Position numbers and translations under genes: made by a program
Origin: Ruminococcus sp. UBA7013
Lineage (GTDB): Bacteria; Bacillota; Clostridia; Oscillospirales; Ruminococcaceae
Assembly (NCBI GenBank): GCA_002449585.1
Contig: DJXD01000053.1
Span: 82,498-146,497 of the forward strand
Reading direction: 5' to 3'
DNA length: 64,000 bases
Part shown: positions 51,251 to 60,328 of the stretch, piece after piece
How positions within the stretch are numbered: position 1 is the first letter of the stretch
Layout of the letters: each line of letters begins with the position of its first letter
The notes under the pieces: generated by a model
Database searches by the model: none
Told to the model about the DNA's origin: nothing
The model's input: the letters and a program-made list of their open reading frames with translations, nothing else

Positions 51251-52533
51251 TGCATTTATTAAAAAAAGAATTAGCTGAACTGCTGAATAAACAAATGCTC
51301 CTGGGCTTGATGGTGAGTTTTATTCTGATCGTTATGTTAGGAGGTGTCATGACTTCCACTGTTTCAGAAACAGTAGAAGAAAATCAGGAAATCCATATTA
51401 TTGATCTGGATCAGACAGAATTCACACAGCAGATTTTTGAAAAACTGAAAGAAAAGGGCTATACTGTAAATATCAGCACAGATCTGGATGCTTATGAATC
51501 TATCATGACAGAAAAACATTGGAATGATGCCGCTGTCCTGCCCAAAGGCATGACGGAAAAATTTTTGCATCAACATGAAGCCTGTGAAATAGATAGCATC
51601 ACTGCATTGAAAACAACCTCTTCCATGAGTATCGCTTTTGCAGAAACAGCCAGTGCGGATTATGTCAGCAATGCCATATCAGAATTATTATCAGAAACCT
51701 ATCTGAGCGGTGATCTGGCTTTTCTGGAGAAGCCTGTGAAACAAAAGCCTTATACAGTAGCAAATGGAAAGAGTGTACAGGCAAGCAGTACCATGCTAAT
51801 CAGTTCGCTTGCAATGTTTGATCAATTAATGCCGTTGGTGCTGTTTCTGCTGGTAGTATTGACATCACAGACGATCATCACGGCAGTGGCGGCGGAAAAG
51901 ACAGATAAGACGCTGGAAACGCTGTTATCTTCGCCAGTTCCTCGCTCCGTCATTATTGGTGCAAAGATGCTTGCGGCATTGATTGTAGCTGTAATTTATG
52001 CATTGGTCTATGGAACAGGGTTTCTGATTTCTATGCTTTCCAATGTTGATAGGACAGCGGAAAATGTGGATATTGCCTCTGCATTTTCAAGTATGATTGC
52101 AACACAGGATGCAGCCGAAGAATTGGGCTTACATATTTCATTTTTAGGCTGGCTTGGGGTGATCATTCAGCTATTATTAACCATCGGCATAGCATTGACA
52201 GCATCTATGATTCTGGGGGGATTGGTAGAAGATGCAAAAGGCTCACAAACGGCAAGTCTTCCGATTTTGATCTGTGCCATGTTTCCTTATATTCTCTCGA
52301 TGATATCAGACATCAGGGGCATGGATCTGCCGACAAGAATTTTATTATACTGTATTCCATTTACGCATACATTCATAGCAACGGGTTGTTTGCGATTTCA
52401 TCAGATGGGATTATTTATCAGCGGATTAATTTATCAGGCAATATTTTTATGCCTAGTGATTTTTGGGGCGTTGAAATTATATCAATCAGATTTATTATTC
52501 ACACATCGTCTAAATTTGAAAAACAAGGTATAA
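51247..52533 (+). CDS. ABC-2 type permease (NatB-like)
   Basis: The protein has 428 residues. An N-terminal helix (about 17-37) is followed by a large extracytoplasmic domain (about 40-190, IHIIDLDQTEFTQQIF) and five to six C-terminal helices, the ABC-2 exporter topology. TAVAAEKTDKTLETLLSSPV is the coupling-helix region typical of NatB. ATGA overlap with the ATPase gene. Function as a sodium or drug exporter is by family only. Confidence 0.88.
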   Translation: MMHLLKKELAELLNKQMLLGLMVSFILIVMLGGVMTSTVSETVEENQEIHIIDLDQTEFTQQIFEKLKEKGYTVNISTDLDAYESIMTEKHWNDAAVLPKGMTEKFLHQHEACEIDSITALKTTSSMSIAFAETASADYVSNAISELLSETYLSGDLAFLEKPVKQKPYTVANGKSVQASSTMLISSLAMFDQLMPLVLFLLVVLTSQTIITAVAAEKTDKTLETLLSSPVPRSVIIGAKMLAALIVAVIYALVYGTGFLISMLSNVDRTAENVDIASAFSSMIATQDAAEELGLHISFLGWLGVIIQLLLTIGIALTASMILGGLVEDAKGSQTASLPILICAMFPYILSMISDIRGMDLPTRILLYCIPFTHTFIATGCLRFHQMGLFISGLIYQAIFLCLVIFGALKLYQSDLLFTHRLNLKNKV

Positions 52534-52538
52534 AAAAG

Positions 52539-52567
52539 AAATCCGGAGGGTTGTCCTCCGGATTTTT
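52539..52567. terminator. Bidirectional terminator between the ABC exporter and the DUF697-like gene
   Basis: AAATCCGGAGG-GTTGT-CCTCCGGATTT with T-runs on both strands. Confidence 0.92.
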
Positions 52568-52571
52568 GATT

Positions 52572-52946
52572 TCAGCCATTGGCAAACATAGTTGCAACAG
52601 CCCAGCCTAATCCTTCTGTCAGGCTGGCGGCGATGCTGGCATTAGCAATATTTCCAGCAACGGGGATTTTCTTTAATACTTCTTTGGCAAGTTGTTTTCC
52701 GGCTTCTTTGGCAAGTTGTTTTCCAGCGGCCTGCACAACTTGCTGACCTAAGATAGCAACTGCGCCTTCTGCATCCATATTTTTATGAAATACCTTTGCT
52801 AATTGCATAATCATGCCGGTCTGGACTGGAAGTAATGCAACAGAATCCGCAACAGGGACTTGTGCCAATCCTGCACCGATCACACCAGCAGCAATGGAGG
52901 ATGTATGAATGATATTCTCACATTTTTTTCTATCAGATTGTCTCAT
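52572..52946 (-). CDS. Small DUF697-like protein
   Basis: The protein has 124 residues from the ATG at 52944-52946, preceded by AAAGGGG; an upstream in-frame ATG overlaps that site. The stretch AAGVIGAGLAQVPVADSVAL and LPVQTGMIMQLAKVF matches the DUF697/YcjF-like C-terminal domain often attached to GTPases, here standing alone. QAAGKQLAKEAGKQLAKEVLKK is an internal heptad duplication and could be amphipathic. Small-residue-rich helices suggest membrane association. Function unknown. Confidence 0.7.
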   Translation of the reverse strand: MRQSDRKKCENIIHTSSIAAGVIGAGLAQVPVADSVALLPVQTGMIMQLAKVFHKNMDAEGAVAILGQQVVQAAGKQLAKEAGKQLAKEVLKKIPVAGNIANASIAASLTEGLGWAVATMFANG

Positions 52947-53102
52947 TGGAATCACCCCTTTCATAGTGTTTTAATTATAGCATATTATCCAGACATAGAC
53001 ATATCATTTTTTATTTTTTTACAAAAAATTCATAGAAAATTTACAAATATAAAATCATATATAGCATACAAGAGGGGGTTCGGGGGATACTTCCCCTGAT
53101 AA

Positions 53103-53264
53103 ATCAGTATCAGTATTAGTATTAGTATCAGTATTAGTATTAGTATCAGTATTAGTATTAGTATCAGTATCAGTATTAGTTTCAGTATCAGTATTAGTAT
53201 TAGTTTCAGTATCAGTATTAGTTTCAGTATCAGTATTAGTATTAGTTTCAGTATCAGTATTAGT
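53103..53264. repeat. 27-unit hexanucleotide tandem repeat
   Basis: Twenty-seven uninterrupted units of six bases drawn from ATCAGT, ATTAGT and TTCAGT (162 bp). On the minus strand they read as alternating Thr with Asn, Asp or Glu in one frame, open from a GTG at 53271-53273 to 53055. No ribosome site precedes that GTG. Confidence 0.95.
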
Positions 53265-53407
53265 TAGGTGCACGCTTTCAAACGTTCGTTCATGTTCACA
53301 TCTTGATAAGATATGATGCCCTATAATTATTATAACAAAAAAAAAAAAAATACAAGTGCTCCGGGGAAATATTCATAATTATGACATAATTTTTGTGAAA
53401 TTTTCAT

Positions 53408-53442
53408 AAAAATATATGCCAATGCATCCAATACACTGGCAT
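53408..53442 (-). terminator. Terminator of the glycosyltransferase operon
   Basis: Minus strand ATGCCAGTG/CATTGGCAT (one G-T) with a 9-base loop, then ATATTTTTAT. Confidence 0.75.
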
Positions 53443-53450
53443 ATCATTTT

Positions 53451-54410
53451 TTAGTCTGCATCATGCAGATATTCTTTTATGATATATTTCGGCCTTGCTT
53501 TTGTTTCTAGATATACTTTCCCAATGTATTCGCCAATAATGCCAATACTTAATAATTGCAGTCCGCCAATCGCCCATACAGAAAACATGATAGAAGTCCA
53601 CCCCTGAATCGTTGCCCCTGTGACATGACGGATCAAAGAATAAATCAGAATGATGATGCTGATCAGAAATAACATTGCTCCACAAAAAGTGATCATCTTG
53701 ATGGGCTTGACAGTCAGAGAAGTAATCCCTTCCCATGCAAATGAAAGCATTTTTTTCAGCGGATATTTGGATTCTCCTGCAAAACGCTCTTTTCTGGCAT
53801 AATAGACTTCCCCTGTTTGATAGCCAATCATGGGAACAATCCCACGGAGAAATAGATTAGATTCTTCAAACTGTTCCAATCCATCAAGTGCTTTCCGGCT
53901 CATCAATCTGTAATCCGCATGATTGAAAACAATATCTGCGCCCATAAACTGCATTAATTTATAAAAGCCCTCTGCGGTGAATTTCTTGAAAGCAGTATCT
54001 GTATCACGGGCATTTCTTACACCATAGACAATTTCACAGCCTTGATCATATTTTTCAACCATTTCATCAATTGCATTGATATCATCCTGTAAATCCGCAT
54101 CCAGAGAAATTGTCATATCACAGAAAGATTTGACTGTCATCAGCCCGGCAAGCAGGGCATTTTGATGCCCTTTGTTTCTGGAAAGATTGACACCCTGAAA
54201 GATCGGATTTTGCTCATGCAGATCTGCAATGATGTTCCAGGTTTGATCTTTTGAGCCATCATTGACAAATACAATCCGGCTTTTCGGACTAATTTTTTTG
54301 GCAGAGATCAGAGAAGTGATCTTTGCAAGCAACTGTTTTGCTGTTTCAGGAAGAACTTCCTGTTCATTATAGCAGGGAATGACAAGATATAATATTTTAG
54401 ATTTTTCCAT
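53451..54410 (-). CDS. Family 2 glycosyltransferase, polyprenyl-phosphate type (GtrB/DPM1-like)
   Basis: The protein has 319 residues. GT-A domain about 1-230: VIPCYNEQEVL, VNDGSKDQT, NLSRNKGHQNALLAGL and ISLDADLQDD. Two C-terminal membrane helices (about 240-265 and 278-300) match GtrB-type enzymes that load a sugar onto undecaprenyl phosphate at the cytoplasmic face. It lies 12 bp downstream of a large GT-C-like membrane protein, which would use the flipped lipid-linked sugar. Confidence 0.9.
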   Translation of the reverse strand: MEKSKILYLVIPCYNEQEVLPETAKQLLAKITSLISAKKISPKSRIVFVNDGSKDQTWNIIADLHEQNPIFQGVNLSRNKGHQNALLAGLMTVKSFCDMTISLDADLQDDINAIDEMVEKYDQGCEIVYGVRNARDTDTAFKKFTAEGFYKLMQFMGADIVFNHADYRLMSRKALDGLEQFEESNLFLRGIVPMIGYQTGEVYYARKERFAGESKYPLKKMLSFAWEGITSLTVKPIKMITFCGAMLFLISIIILIYSLIRHVTGATIQGWTSIMFSVWAIGGLQLLSIGIIGEYIGKVYLETKARPKYIIKEYLHDAD

Positions 54411-54422
54411 AATAATACTCCT

Positions 54423-56642
54423 CTAAATCCAGAATTCAAACAGTCTTGCAAATGACTGAAATTCTAAAGCAAATCCGCTCCCAAACCAAGCATAAAGCTG
54501 TCCAATGAATAGAATTAAGCTGGTCACACAACTGGCAGTCATGATTTTATTTAACAGATTTTGTGTATTTTTCTGACAATGCTGATAGATCAGGAAACAA
54601 ATCACAAATGCGCCAATGAGGATTTGCCAGGCAAAATCTACACTGTATCGAGCTCCATAGCCGCTTTCCCAAATAGATATTAAAATTGCTGATGGAGCAA
54701 GAATGCTCACAAAAAGCACGGTCAGAAAATATAATATTTTATCAGGATGTTTTGAAAGCTGATAGGCTTGTTTGGCTTTGGCATAAGCAAGCAGCTGGGG
54801 GGCTCTCCAAAGAAGTCCAAAAGATGCACCCGTTGCGATGAAATAAAATCCTTGCGGATTGAATTGGTAAGCACTTCCCGGATAAAAAAATGGAAAACGT
54901 TCTATAAAAATCGGGAACTGAAACAGATAACTGAATGCTCCAATCAAAACAAAATGCGTGTGATATTGTGCAGATGTGAAATCATTAATGGTCAGGGAAT
55001 AATCAATGCCGAAATCCGTGATAGATCCAAACCGGACATAATTATAAATCATCTGTGCGCCGCCGATGATCATATAAGGAAGCAGGGCGCAGAGAAAATA
55101 AAATATCGTTTGCTTTGTAAAAATCGGCATTTTTTCTTTCCGGCGTTTCAGAAATCCGCCAAATATAGGAATCATGGCACAGATGCAATAAACGGCCAGC
55201 GTCGGACGGCATAATACACTCAGGCTCATGAAAATAGAGGAAAGTGCTAAACTGCCATGTTTTACTTTTCCATTTCCCATAATATCAGAACGCAGCAGGA
55301 AATATACACCCGGCATGATCATTGCAAATCCAGAAGATTGTGCAATCTCATAAAATAAGGCTGTGCCGAAACAATACCAGATGCCACATGTCAGCTGTAT
55401 GAGAAATAATCCTGTTAATGCCAGTGATGCACGGATCTGACTGAAAAATTTTTCGATAAAGCATAAATAAAATTTCGTCATGAAAATCACGCCGATACAA
55501 CAGAAAAGATAAACCGCCCAGACAGCTGGGAAATAATAACCTGTCAGCAGGTGATAAGGGAGAAATAATAAAATAACTGGTGCAATGCCATAATAAGAAT
55601 AAATTTTGCCGTTATATAATAAATGATCCCAAGGATAGCCAATTCCAGCGGCTTCTCTTTGAGAACCGTCATAAGGATTTTCCAGAGCAAGCAATTCTTC
55701 ACTTGCTTCTATATTCAAATAAGTATGACCCGCTTCAAAAGCATCTACAATTTCTTGACTGATCTGATTTCCTCCTTCAGAACGAAAATCATCTGCAATG
55801 CTCCCATAGCCGTTATGTCTTCTTGCCAGCTGTGTCACCCAAAGACCACTTATGATTAATACTATTGTGAAAACAGCCGCTGTCACATGCACCAGCTTTT
55901 TCTTTTCTGCATAAGTATGTTTCAGAATTTCTGATTCATTTAATATATAAACAGCCATCGCAATAGATAGAAAAATAAAAAATCTCAGCCAGGAGACATG
56001 AAAATAAATCGGTTTGTTAATTATAATTTTATCCAGATGAATATATTCGCCTTCATCTGTATAGAAATTAATGACCATGTCATGAACATTCCCGGAAAAA
56101 TTACACGGCACTGTCTGACTTCTGATATTATTTTTCAATACAACAGCATTCGCAGCATTATTCCGTAAAGATGCAGAATGACTATCATCAGACATGGCAA
56201 CATAAAAAGCCGCCTGATCTTTGACACTGGATTCTGCTTCAAATGTCAGTGTTCCAATAGGCGTATTAATACCCGTAAATTCAAAAGAAGTCACTCCGGA
56301 ACTGATGTTTTCATGACTGTTCTTGTCAAAATTTGTGATCTTTGCGGCATTCAAATTCAAAGTAAGTTCCGGATAATTGCCAATTAATAGATGATAAGAA
56401 TTAAACTGAAAAATAGTTGCTTCGATCACAGCAAGAATCAGCAACAGTTTTTTTAAAAATTTTAATTCTTTCTGTGCTTTTTTCTGATACAGAAAGCTGA
56501 TGCCCATTTCTGCCATCAGGATCACAGCAATAAAAAACAAAAGCCCGTGAAACGTGCCTAATTTGATCAAATTTCCTGCATCCAAAACTCCCAGCAGAAT
56601 CATGATCAGACCGCCGCCGGTTTTTATTTTTTCTTTTGTCAT
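54423..56642 (-). CDS. Large polytopic membrane protein, probable GT-C glycosyltransferase
   Basis: The protein has 739 residues from the ATG at 56640-56642, preceded by GAGGAGGA; ATGs further upstream overlap the -10 box or that site. About 13 membrane helices, with a periplasmic-type beta domain (about 95-215) inserted after the third helix and a soluble loop with GYGSIADDFRSEGGNQIS and EAAGIGYPWDHLLYNGKIYS. Topology and pairing with a GtrB-like enzyme suggest a polyprenyl-phosphate-sugar-dependent transferase acting outside the membrane. No recognisable DxD loop proves it. Confidence 0.65.
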   Translation of the reverse strand: MTKEKIKTGGGLIMILLGVLDAGNLIKLGTFHGLLFFIAVILMAEMGISFLYQKKAQKELKFLKKLLLILAVIEATIFQFNSYHLLIGNYPELTLNLNAAKITNFDKNSHENISSGVTSFEFTGINTPIGTLTFEAESSVKDQAAFYVAMSDDSHSASLRNNAANAVVLKNNIRSQTVPCNFSGNVHDMVINFYTDEGEYIHLDKIIINKPIYFHVSWLRFFIFLSIAMAVYILNESEILKHTYAEKKKLVHVTAAVFTIVLIISGLWVTQLARRHNGYGSIADDFRSEGGNQISQEIVDAFEAGHTYLNIEASEELLALENPYDGSQREAAGIGYPWDHLLYNGKIYSYYGIAPVILLFLPYHLLTGYYFPAVWAVYLFCCIGVIFMTKFYLCFIEKFFSQIRASLALTGLFLIQLTCGIWYCFGTALFYEIAQSSGFAMIMPGVYFLLRSDIMGNGKVKHGSLALSSIFMSLSVLCRPTLAVYCICAMIPIFGGFLKRRKEKMPIFTKQTIFYFLCALLPYMIIGGAQMIYNYVRFGSITDFGIDYSLTINDFTSAQYHTHFVLIGAFSYLFQFPIFIERFPFFYPGSAYQFNPQGFYFIATGASFGLLWRAPQLLAYAKAKQAYQLSKHPDKILYFLTVLFVSILAPSAILISIWESGYGARYSVDFAWQILIGAFVICFLIYQHCQKNTQNLLNKIMTASCVTSLILFIGQLYAWFGSGFALEFQSFARLFEFWI

Positions 56643-56666
56643 ATCAAAAATCCTCCTCATGCCTGT

Positions 56667-56695
56667 ATTATAGCATAGAAACAATATTTTGTCAA
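56667..56695 (-). promoter_or_regulatory. Sigma-A promoter of the envelope glycosyltransferase operon
   Basis: Minus strand TTGACA-17-TATAAT with ATGC before the -10. It begins only 18 bases after the stop of the upstream LRR gene. Confidence 0.85.
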
Positions 56696-56712
56696 GGGCA
56701 AATTATGACACA

Positions 56713-57915
56713 TCAGAGGGCGAATCTCCGGCGGATGTCATCATCATGAAAATCAAAATGCTGATATTTATGATTGATCAGAATCAGCTGTATTTCTGGT
56801 TTCTGATTTTTAATTGCATAAGAAATAAATTCATCAATATTATTTTGGGTGATGAATTTTCCTGTTTTCAGAATTTTTTCAACAATCTGTGTCTGCTGTT
56901 CATCAATCAGCTGACAGAACATAGAGTTAAAATGTCTGCCGATATAATGCAATAGAGTTTCATCTTCGGGATTCTTGTCAAACATTGCCCAGATAACATG
57001 ATATTTATTATAATCATCAAGTTCTTCATCAAAATTCTGAAAATTAATCATCCAGAGAAATTTACGCAGTTCTATATTAAATGCATGTCTGAATGGGAAA
57101 GATAAGCCTTTATAATGAATAGTAATATCTTGATAATATTTATAAAATAAATCATATCCTATGCATTTCACTCCATCAGGTAAAAAAATCTCCCTGAGAT
57201 TGGAACAGTTTCCGAATGCATAATTCTGAATTTCTTTCACACTTTCCGGAATTATGATAGAACGCATTTTTGATAGCCCCCAAAAGGCATTTTCTCCGAT
57301 GCAAGTCACAGTATTCGGAACAGTGACATGTGTCTGATAAATATTCCTGTCAACCAGAATTCCGTTGATGATCAAAAACGGATTTTTTAGCTTCTGCTGT
57401 TTGAGCCATGGTGTCCCGTAAAAAGCATTTCTGCCAATTACCTTCACGCTTGGCGGAATATAGATTCTTGCCAGATTTTCACAGCCAAAAAATGCAGAAT
57501 CGCTAATTGTGATTAAACTATTCGGAAGAATGACATCTGTCAGCCAGGGATGATGAGAAAAGGCACTATCCTGAATCAGTTCTACGCCTTCGGGAACAGA
57601 AATTAATGTTCTATCCATCGGGCAAGCAATCAGACTTGTACAGTATTTATTATATAATACCCCATTCACAGAAGCATAAATTCGATTTTTTTCAGAAACA
57701 CAAATCTTTTTCAATCTGGGAAGGAATTCAACAAAGGTTTCCGGAATATGAATTAAACCTTCCGGAAGAACGATTTTTTCAATGCGGTCGCATCCTTCAA
57801 ATGCACATCTGTCAATCGCTTTGATAGATTCCGGAATGATGACGATTTTTTCGTTTTTATTGCATTTTTTTAATATCAGTCCATGATGACTGTTTTCAGT
57901 TAAAAAATCACTCAT
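56713..57915 (-). CDS. Cytoplasmic BspA-type LRR protein with C-terminal helical domain (LRR-KFAL family, member 1)
   Basis: The protein has 400 residues. About eight LRR_5 repeats (about 20-270; CAFEGCDRIEKIVLPEGL, SAFFGCENLARIYIPPSVKV, YAFGNCSNLREIFLPDGVKC). Unlike most BspA-like proteins it has no signal peptide or wall anchor. The last 115 residues are helical and shared with the three genes at 60353-63318: a PEDETLLHYIGRHFN-like helix, IDEFISYAIKNQKPEIQLIL, and a final RRRFAL. Its ATG overlaps the sirtuin stop by 4 bp. Probable intracellular binding protein; partner unknown. Confidence 0.8.
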   Translation of the reverse strand: MSDFLTENSHHGLILKKCNKNEKIVIIPESIKAIDRCAFEGCDRIEKIVLPEGLIHIPETFVEFLPRLKKICVSEKNRIYASVNGVLYNKYCTSLIACPMDRTLISVPEGVELIQDSAFSHHPWLTDVILPNSLITISDSAFFGCENLARIYIPPSVKVIGRNAFYGTPWLKQQKLKNPFLIINGILVDRNIYQTHVTVPNTVTCIGENAFWGLSKMRSIIIPESVKEIQNYAFGNCSNLREIFLPDGVKCIGYDLFYKYYQDITIHYKGLSFPFRHAFNIELRKFLWMINFQNFDEELDDYNKYHVIWAMFDKNPEDETLLHYIGRHFNSMFCQLIDEQQTQIVEKILKTGKFITQNNIDEFISYAIKNQKPEIQLILINHKYQHFDFHDDDIRRRFAL

Positions 57916-58643
57916 ATCTGAATTTCTCCGAATACTTGGCCGATCTTATCATGAATGCATAATTCTGCCATACTGTCAGCAGGTGTGGCATCCCGATTGA
58001 TGATAATCAAATGTTTTCCATGGAAATAGTGCAGAAATCCGGCGGCTGGATAGACATTTAAAGATGTTCCCCCAACAATTAACACATCTGCATTCCGGAT
58101 AGCATTGACTGCTCCTGTGACAATCGCATCGTCAAGGCCTTCTTCATAAAGAACAACATCAGGCTTGACTAATCCGCCACAGGCATCACATTTCGGAACA
58201 GATGCAGAATTTAAAATATATCTGACATCGAATAATTTGCCGCATTTCTGACAGTAATTTCTATGAACACTTCCATGTAATTCAAACACGTTTTTGCTTC
58301 CGGCCATCTGATGCAGGCCGTCAATATTCTGTGTGACAACGGCGGACAGAATGCCAGCATTTTCAAGTTCGGCAAGTTTCCGATGTGCAGTATTAGGTTT
58401 TGCATCCAAAAACAGCATTCGATCTCTATAGAACTGATAAAATTTTTCTGTATGTTTGACAAAATAGCTATGACTAATTATCACTTCCGGGGGGATATTA
58501 TCATACTTCTGATTATACAGGCCATCCACGCTACGGAAATCAGGAATACCGCTTTCTGTCGAAACGCCAGCCCCTCCGAAAAATACTAAATTTTTCGCAT
58601 TGGAAATAATCTCCTGTAATTTTTCAATTTCTTTCTGATTCAT
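57912..58643 (-). CDS. NAD-dependent protein deacylase, sirtuin family
   Basis: The protein has 243 residues. FFGGAGVSTESGIPDFRS, VTQNIDGLHQMAGS, the catalytic His in ELHGS, four zinc cysteines (CQKCGK, CDACGG), LVKPDVVLYEE and VGGTSLNVYPAA are all intact. It removes acetyl or other acyl groups from lysines using NAD. The middle gene of a NUDIX-sirtuin-LRR operon: 20 bp after the NUDIX gene and overlapping the LRR gene by 4 bp, so the LRR protein may be its substrate, adaptor or regulator. Confidence 0.95.
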   Translation of the reverse strand: MNQKEIEKLQEIISNAKNLVFFGGAGVSTESGIPDFRSVDGLYNQKYDNIPPEVIISHSYFVKHTEKFYQFYRDRMLFLDAKPNTAHRKLAELENAGILSAVVTQNIDGLHQMAGSKNVFELHGSVHRNYCQKCGKLFDVRYILNSASVPKCDACGGLVKPDVVLYEEGLDDAIVTGAVNAIRNADVLIVGGTSLNVYPAAGFLHYFHGKHLIIINRDATPADSMAELCIHDKIGQVFGEIQI

Positions 58644-58663
58644 GAGAAATGCTCCTTTCAGGA

Positions 58664-59164
58664 TTAATCCTGTTCAAACACCTGCTTAATGCTGTCATAA
58701 TGCAGAAAAATTCCCTGTTTTGCAAATTCTTCGATCTGAGATTGATCGGCCAGCATGAAGCCCTGCATTTCGGCGAGCTGAGGCGTAACCTGATTTTCAT
58801 CAAAATCAAGAATAAATTTATAAATATCGACAAAATAATTATCACCGGGGGATTCTCTGTGATAGCTGAACTGATAGCCGCCGGGGGCATTGGATACATC
58901 AAGGCCAGTTTCTTCGAGTACTTCACGGATCACAGCATGTTCAGATGTTTCCCCGGCCATGACACCGCCGCCAGATACTTCCCACCAGCCAGCCGCCCAA
59001 TGTTTATTTAATGCTCTTTGTGTGATCAGAAATTTTCCATCGGGACGGCAGATCACGCCGAGTACAGTCAGATGATAATCCCCATCTTTCATGGTAAAAT
59101 CATTTCTCTGCATGGTTCTGCCGGTCAATTTTTTATCTTTGTCATAAATATCCCAGTATTCCAT
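58664..59164 (-). CDS. NUDIX hydrolase
   Basis: The protein has 166 residues. The Nudix box GX5EX7REUXEEXGU is complete (about 66-88: GGVMAGETSEHAVIREVLEE then TGL). The N-terminus (MEYWDIYDKDKKLTGRTMQR) and GDYHLTVLGVICRPDGKFLITQR are typical of the isopentenyl-diphosphate isomerase-like/YfcD branch. It may hydrolyse a nucleotide or dinucleotide; being co-transcribed with a sirtuin, an ADP-ribose or NAD-derived substrate is attractive but unproven. AGGAGGT precedes the ATG. Confidence 0.9.
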   Translation of the reverse strand: MEYWDIYDKDKKLTGRTMQRNDFTMKDGDYHLTVLGVICRPDGKFLITQRALNKHWAAGWWEVSGGGVMAGETSEHAVIREVLEETGLDVSNAPGGYQFSYHRESPGDNYFVDIYKFILDFDENQVTPQLAEMQGFMLADQSQIEEFAKQGIFLHYDSIKQVFEQD

Positions 59165-59235
59165 AAAAATTTACCTCCTATTGATTCTATTCTGATTTAC
59201 TTCCGGATTTGTGACAGATCAGAATGTACATTATT

Positions 59236-59264
59236 ATTATACTCCAATCTATCAGAAATTGCAA
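59236..59264 (-). promoter_or_regulatory. Sigma-A promoter of the NUDIX-sirtuin-LRR operon
   Basis: Minus strand TTGCAA-17-TATAAT; leader about 65 bases. Confidence 0.75.
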
Positions 59265-59292
59265 GCAGATTCTGAAATTTTTCAGAAAACAA

Positions 59293-59321
59293 TTGCCTTT
59301 TGTCTGAAAACATGCTATAAT
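59293..59321 (+). promoter_or_regulatory. Sigma-A promoter of the PfkB-family kinase gene
   Basis: TTGCCT-17-TATAAT with ATGC before the -10. Confidence 0.75.
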
Positions 59322-59353
59322 AATAGTATTATTTCATATGGAGGATTTTAATT

Positions 59354-60268
59354 ATGATTTATACGCTGACTTTAAATCCCGCCTTGGATTATCAGATTTA
59401 TGTAGAAGATTACAAGCCGGGACAAGTAAACAGAGCTGGTTATGAAAAAATTTTGCCGGGCGGAAAAGGGCTGAATGTCGCAACGGTATTGCATCATTTG
59501 GGAATAGAAACCATGGCATTAGGATTCCTTGCCGGATTTACGGGGGCGGCAGTGGCTTCCATGATCCAGCAGGAAGGAATTCCACAGGATTTTATCATGC
59601 TTCCAAAAGGCAATACCAGAATTAATATCAAGCTGCATACAACAGAAGAAACAGAAATCAATGGAACAGGAGCAGTGATTGATCAGGGATCTATGAATCT
59701 GTTATATGAAAAGCTGGATCAAATGCAGCAGGGGGATACACTGGTATTAGCAGGAAGCATTCCGAGTTCTCTGCCAGATACAATTTATTGCGATATTATG
59801 AAACGTTATCAGGATAGAGGGGTAAATTTTGCCGTAGATGCCTCCAGGGAATTATTAAAAAATGCGCTGGCATATCATCCGTTTTTCATCAAGCCGAATC
59901 ATCATGAATTAGGCGAATTATTTGGTGTGAAGTTATATCGATTTGCCGAAGTTGTAAAATATGCCAGAAAATTGCAAGAATGGGGTGCAAGGAATATTCT
60001 GGTATCCATGGCAGAAAAAGGAGCGGTTTTGATTGATGAAGAAGGAGAAGTATATCAGCAGGGAGCATTTCGAGGGAAAGTGATCAGCTCAACAGGGGCA
60101 GGAGATTCCATGCTTGCCGGATTTCTGGCCGCTTATGAAAAAACAAAGAATCCCGTGCAGGGCTTATATTTAGGCATTGCCGCCGGATGTGCAACGGCAT
60201 TTTCTGAAAATCTTGCTCCAAAAGAACAGATTGCTGAATTATATAAAAAATTGATACAGTCTGAATAA
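59354..60268 (+). CDS. fruK: 1-phosphofructokinase/tagatose-6-phosphate kinase family (PfkB)
   Basis: The protein has 304 residues. It starts MIYTLTLNPALDYQIYV; PGGKGLNVATVLHHLG and STGAGDSMLAGFLA are the two PfkB signatures, the second containing the catalytic Asp. Length and N-terminus match FruK/LacC. It probably phosphorylates fructose-1-phosphate or tagatose-6-phosphate. No PTS genes are adjacent, so the substrate remains open. GGAGGA precedes the ATG. Confidence 0.85.
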   Translation: MIYTLTLNPALDYQIYVEDYKPGQVNRAGYEKILPGGKGLNVATVLHHLGIETMALGFLAGFTGAAVASMIQQEGIPQDFIMLPKGNTRINIKLHTTEETEINGTGAVIDQGSMNLLYEKLDQMQQGDTLVLAGSIPSSLPDTIYCDIMKRYQDRGVNFAVDASRELLKNALAYHPFFIKPNHHELGELFGVKLYRFAEVVKYARKLQEWGARNILVSMAEKGAVLIDEEGEVYQQGAFRGKVISSTGAGDSMLAGFLAAYEKTKNPVQGLYLGIAAGCATAFSENLAPKEQIAELYKKLIQSE

Positions 60269-60328
60269 ATATTTTTCAGCTGAACAGATCTGCATATGTC
60301 TGACATGATTCTGAAAATTATAAAAAAT

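Larger units (their letters stand above)
52947..53450. other. 504-bp gap holding a hexanucleotide repeat, a poly-A tract and a terminator
   Basis: From left: AT-rich promoter area of the DUF697-like gene (TATAAT on the minus strand near 52973); a purine-rich GAGGGGGTTCGGGGGATAC box at 53070-53090; 27 hexamers at 53103-53264; a 14-A run at 53337-53350; and the terminator of the glycosyltransferase operon. No convincing gene. Confidence 0.6.

Noticed and set aside
53103..53264. Hexamer array as a CRISPR
   Set aside because: Units are six bases with no unique spacers and no cas genes nearby.
53055..53273. A 72-codon frame across the hexamer repeat (Thr with Asn/Asp/Glu)
   Set aside because: Starts at GTG without a ribosome site and is open only because the repeat unit is a multiple of three without stops. 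Kept as a finding on the repeat, not as a gene.
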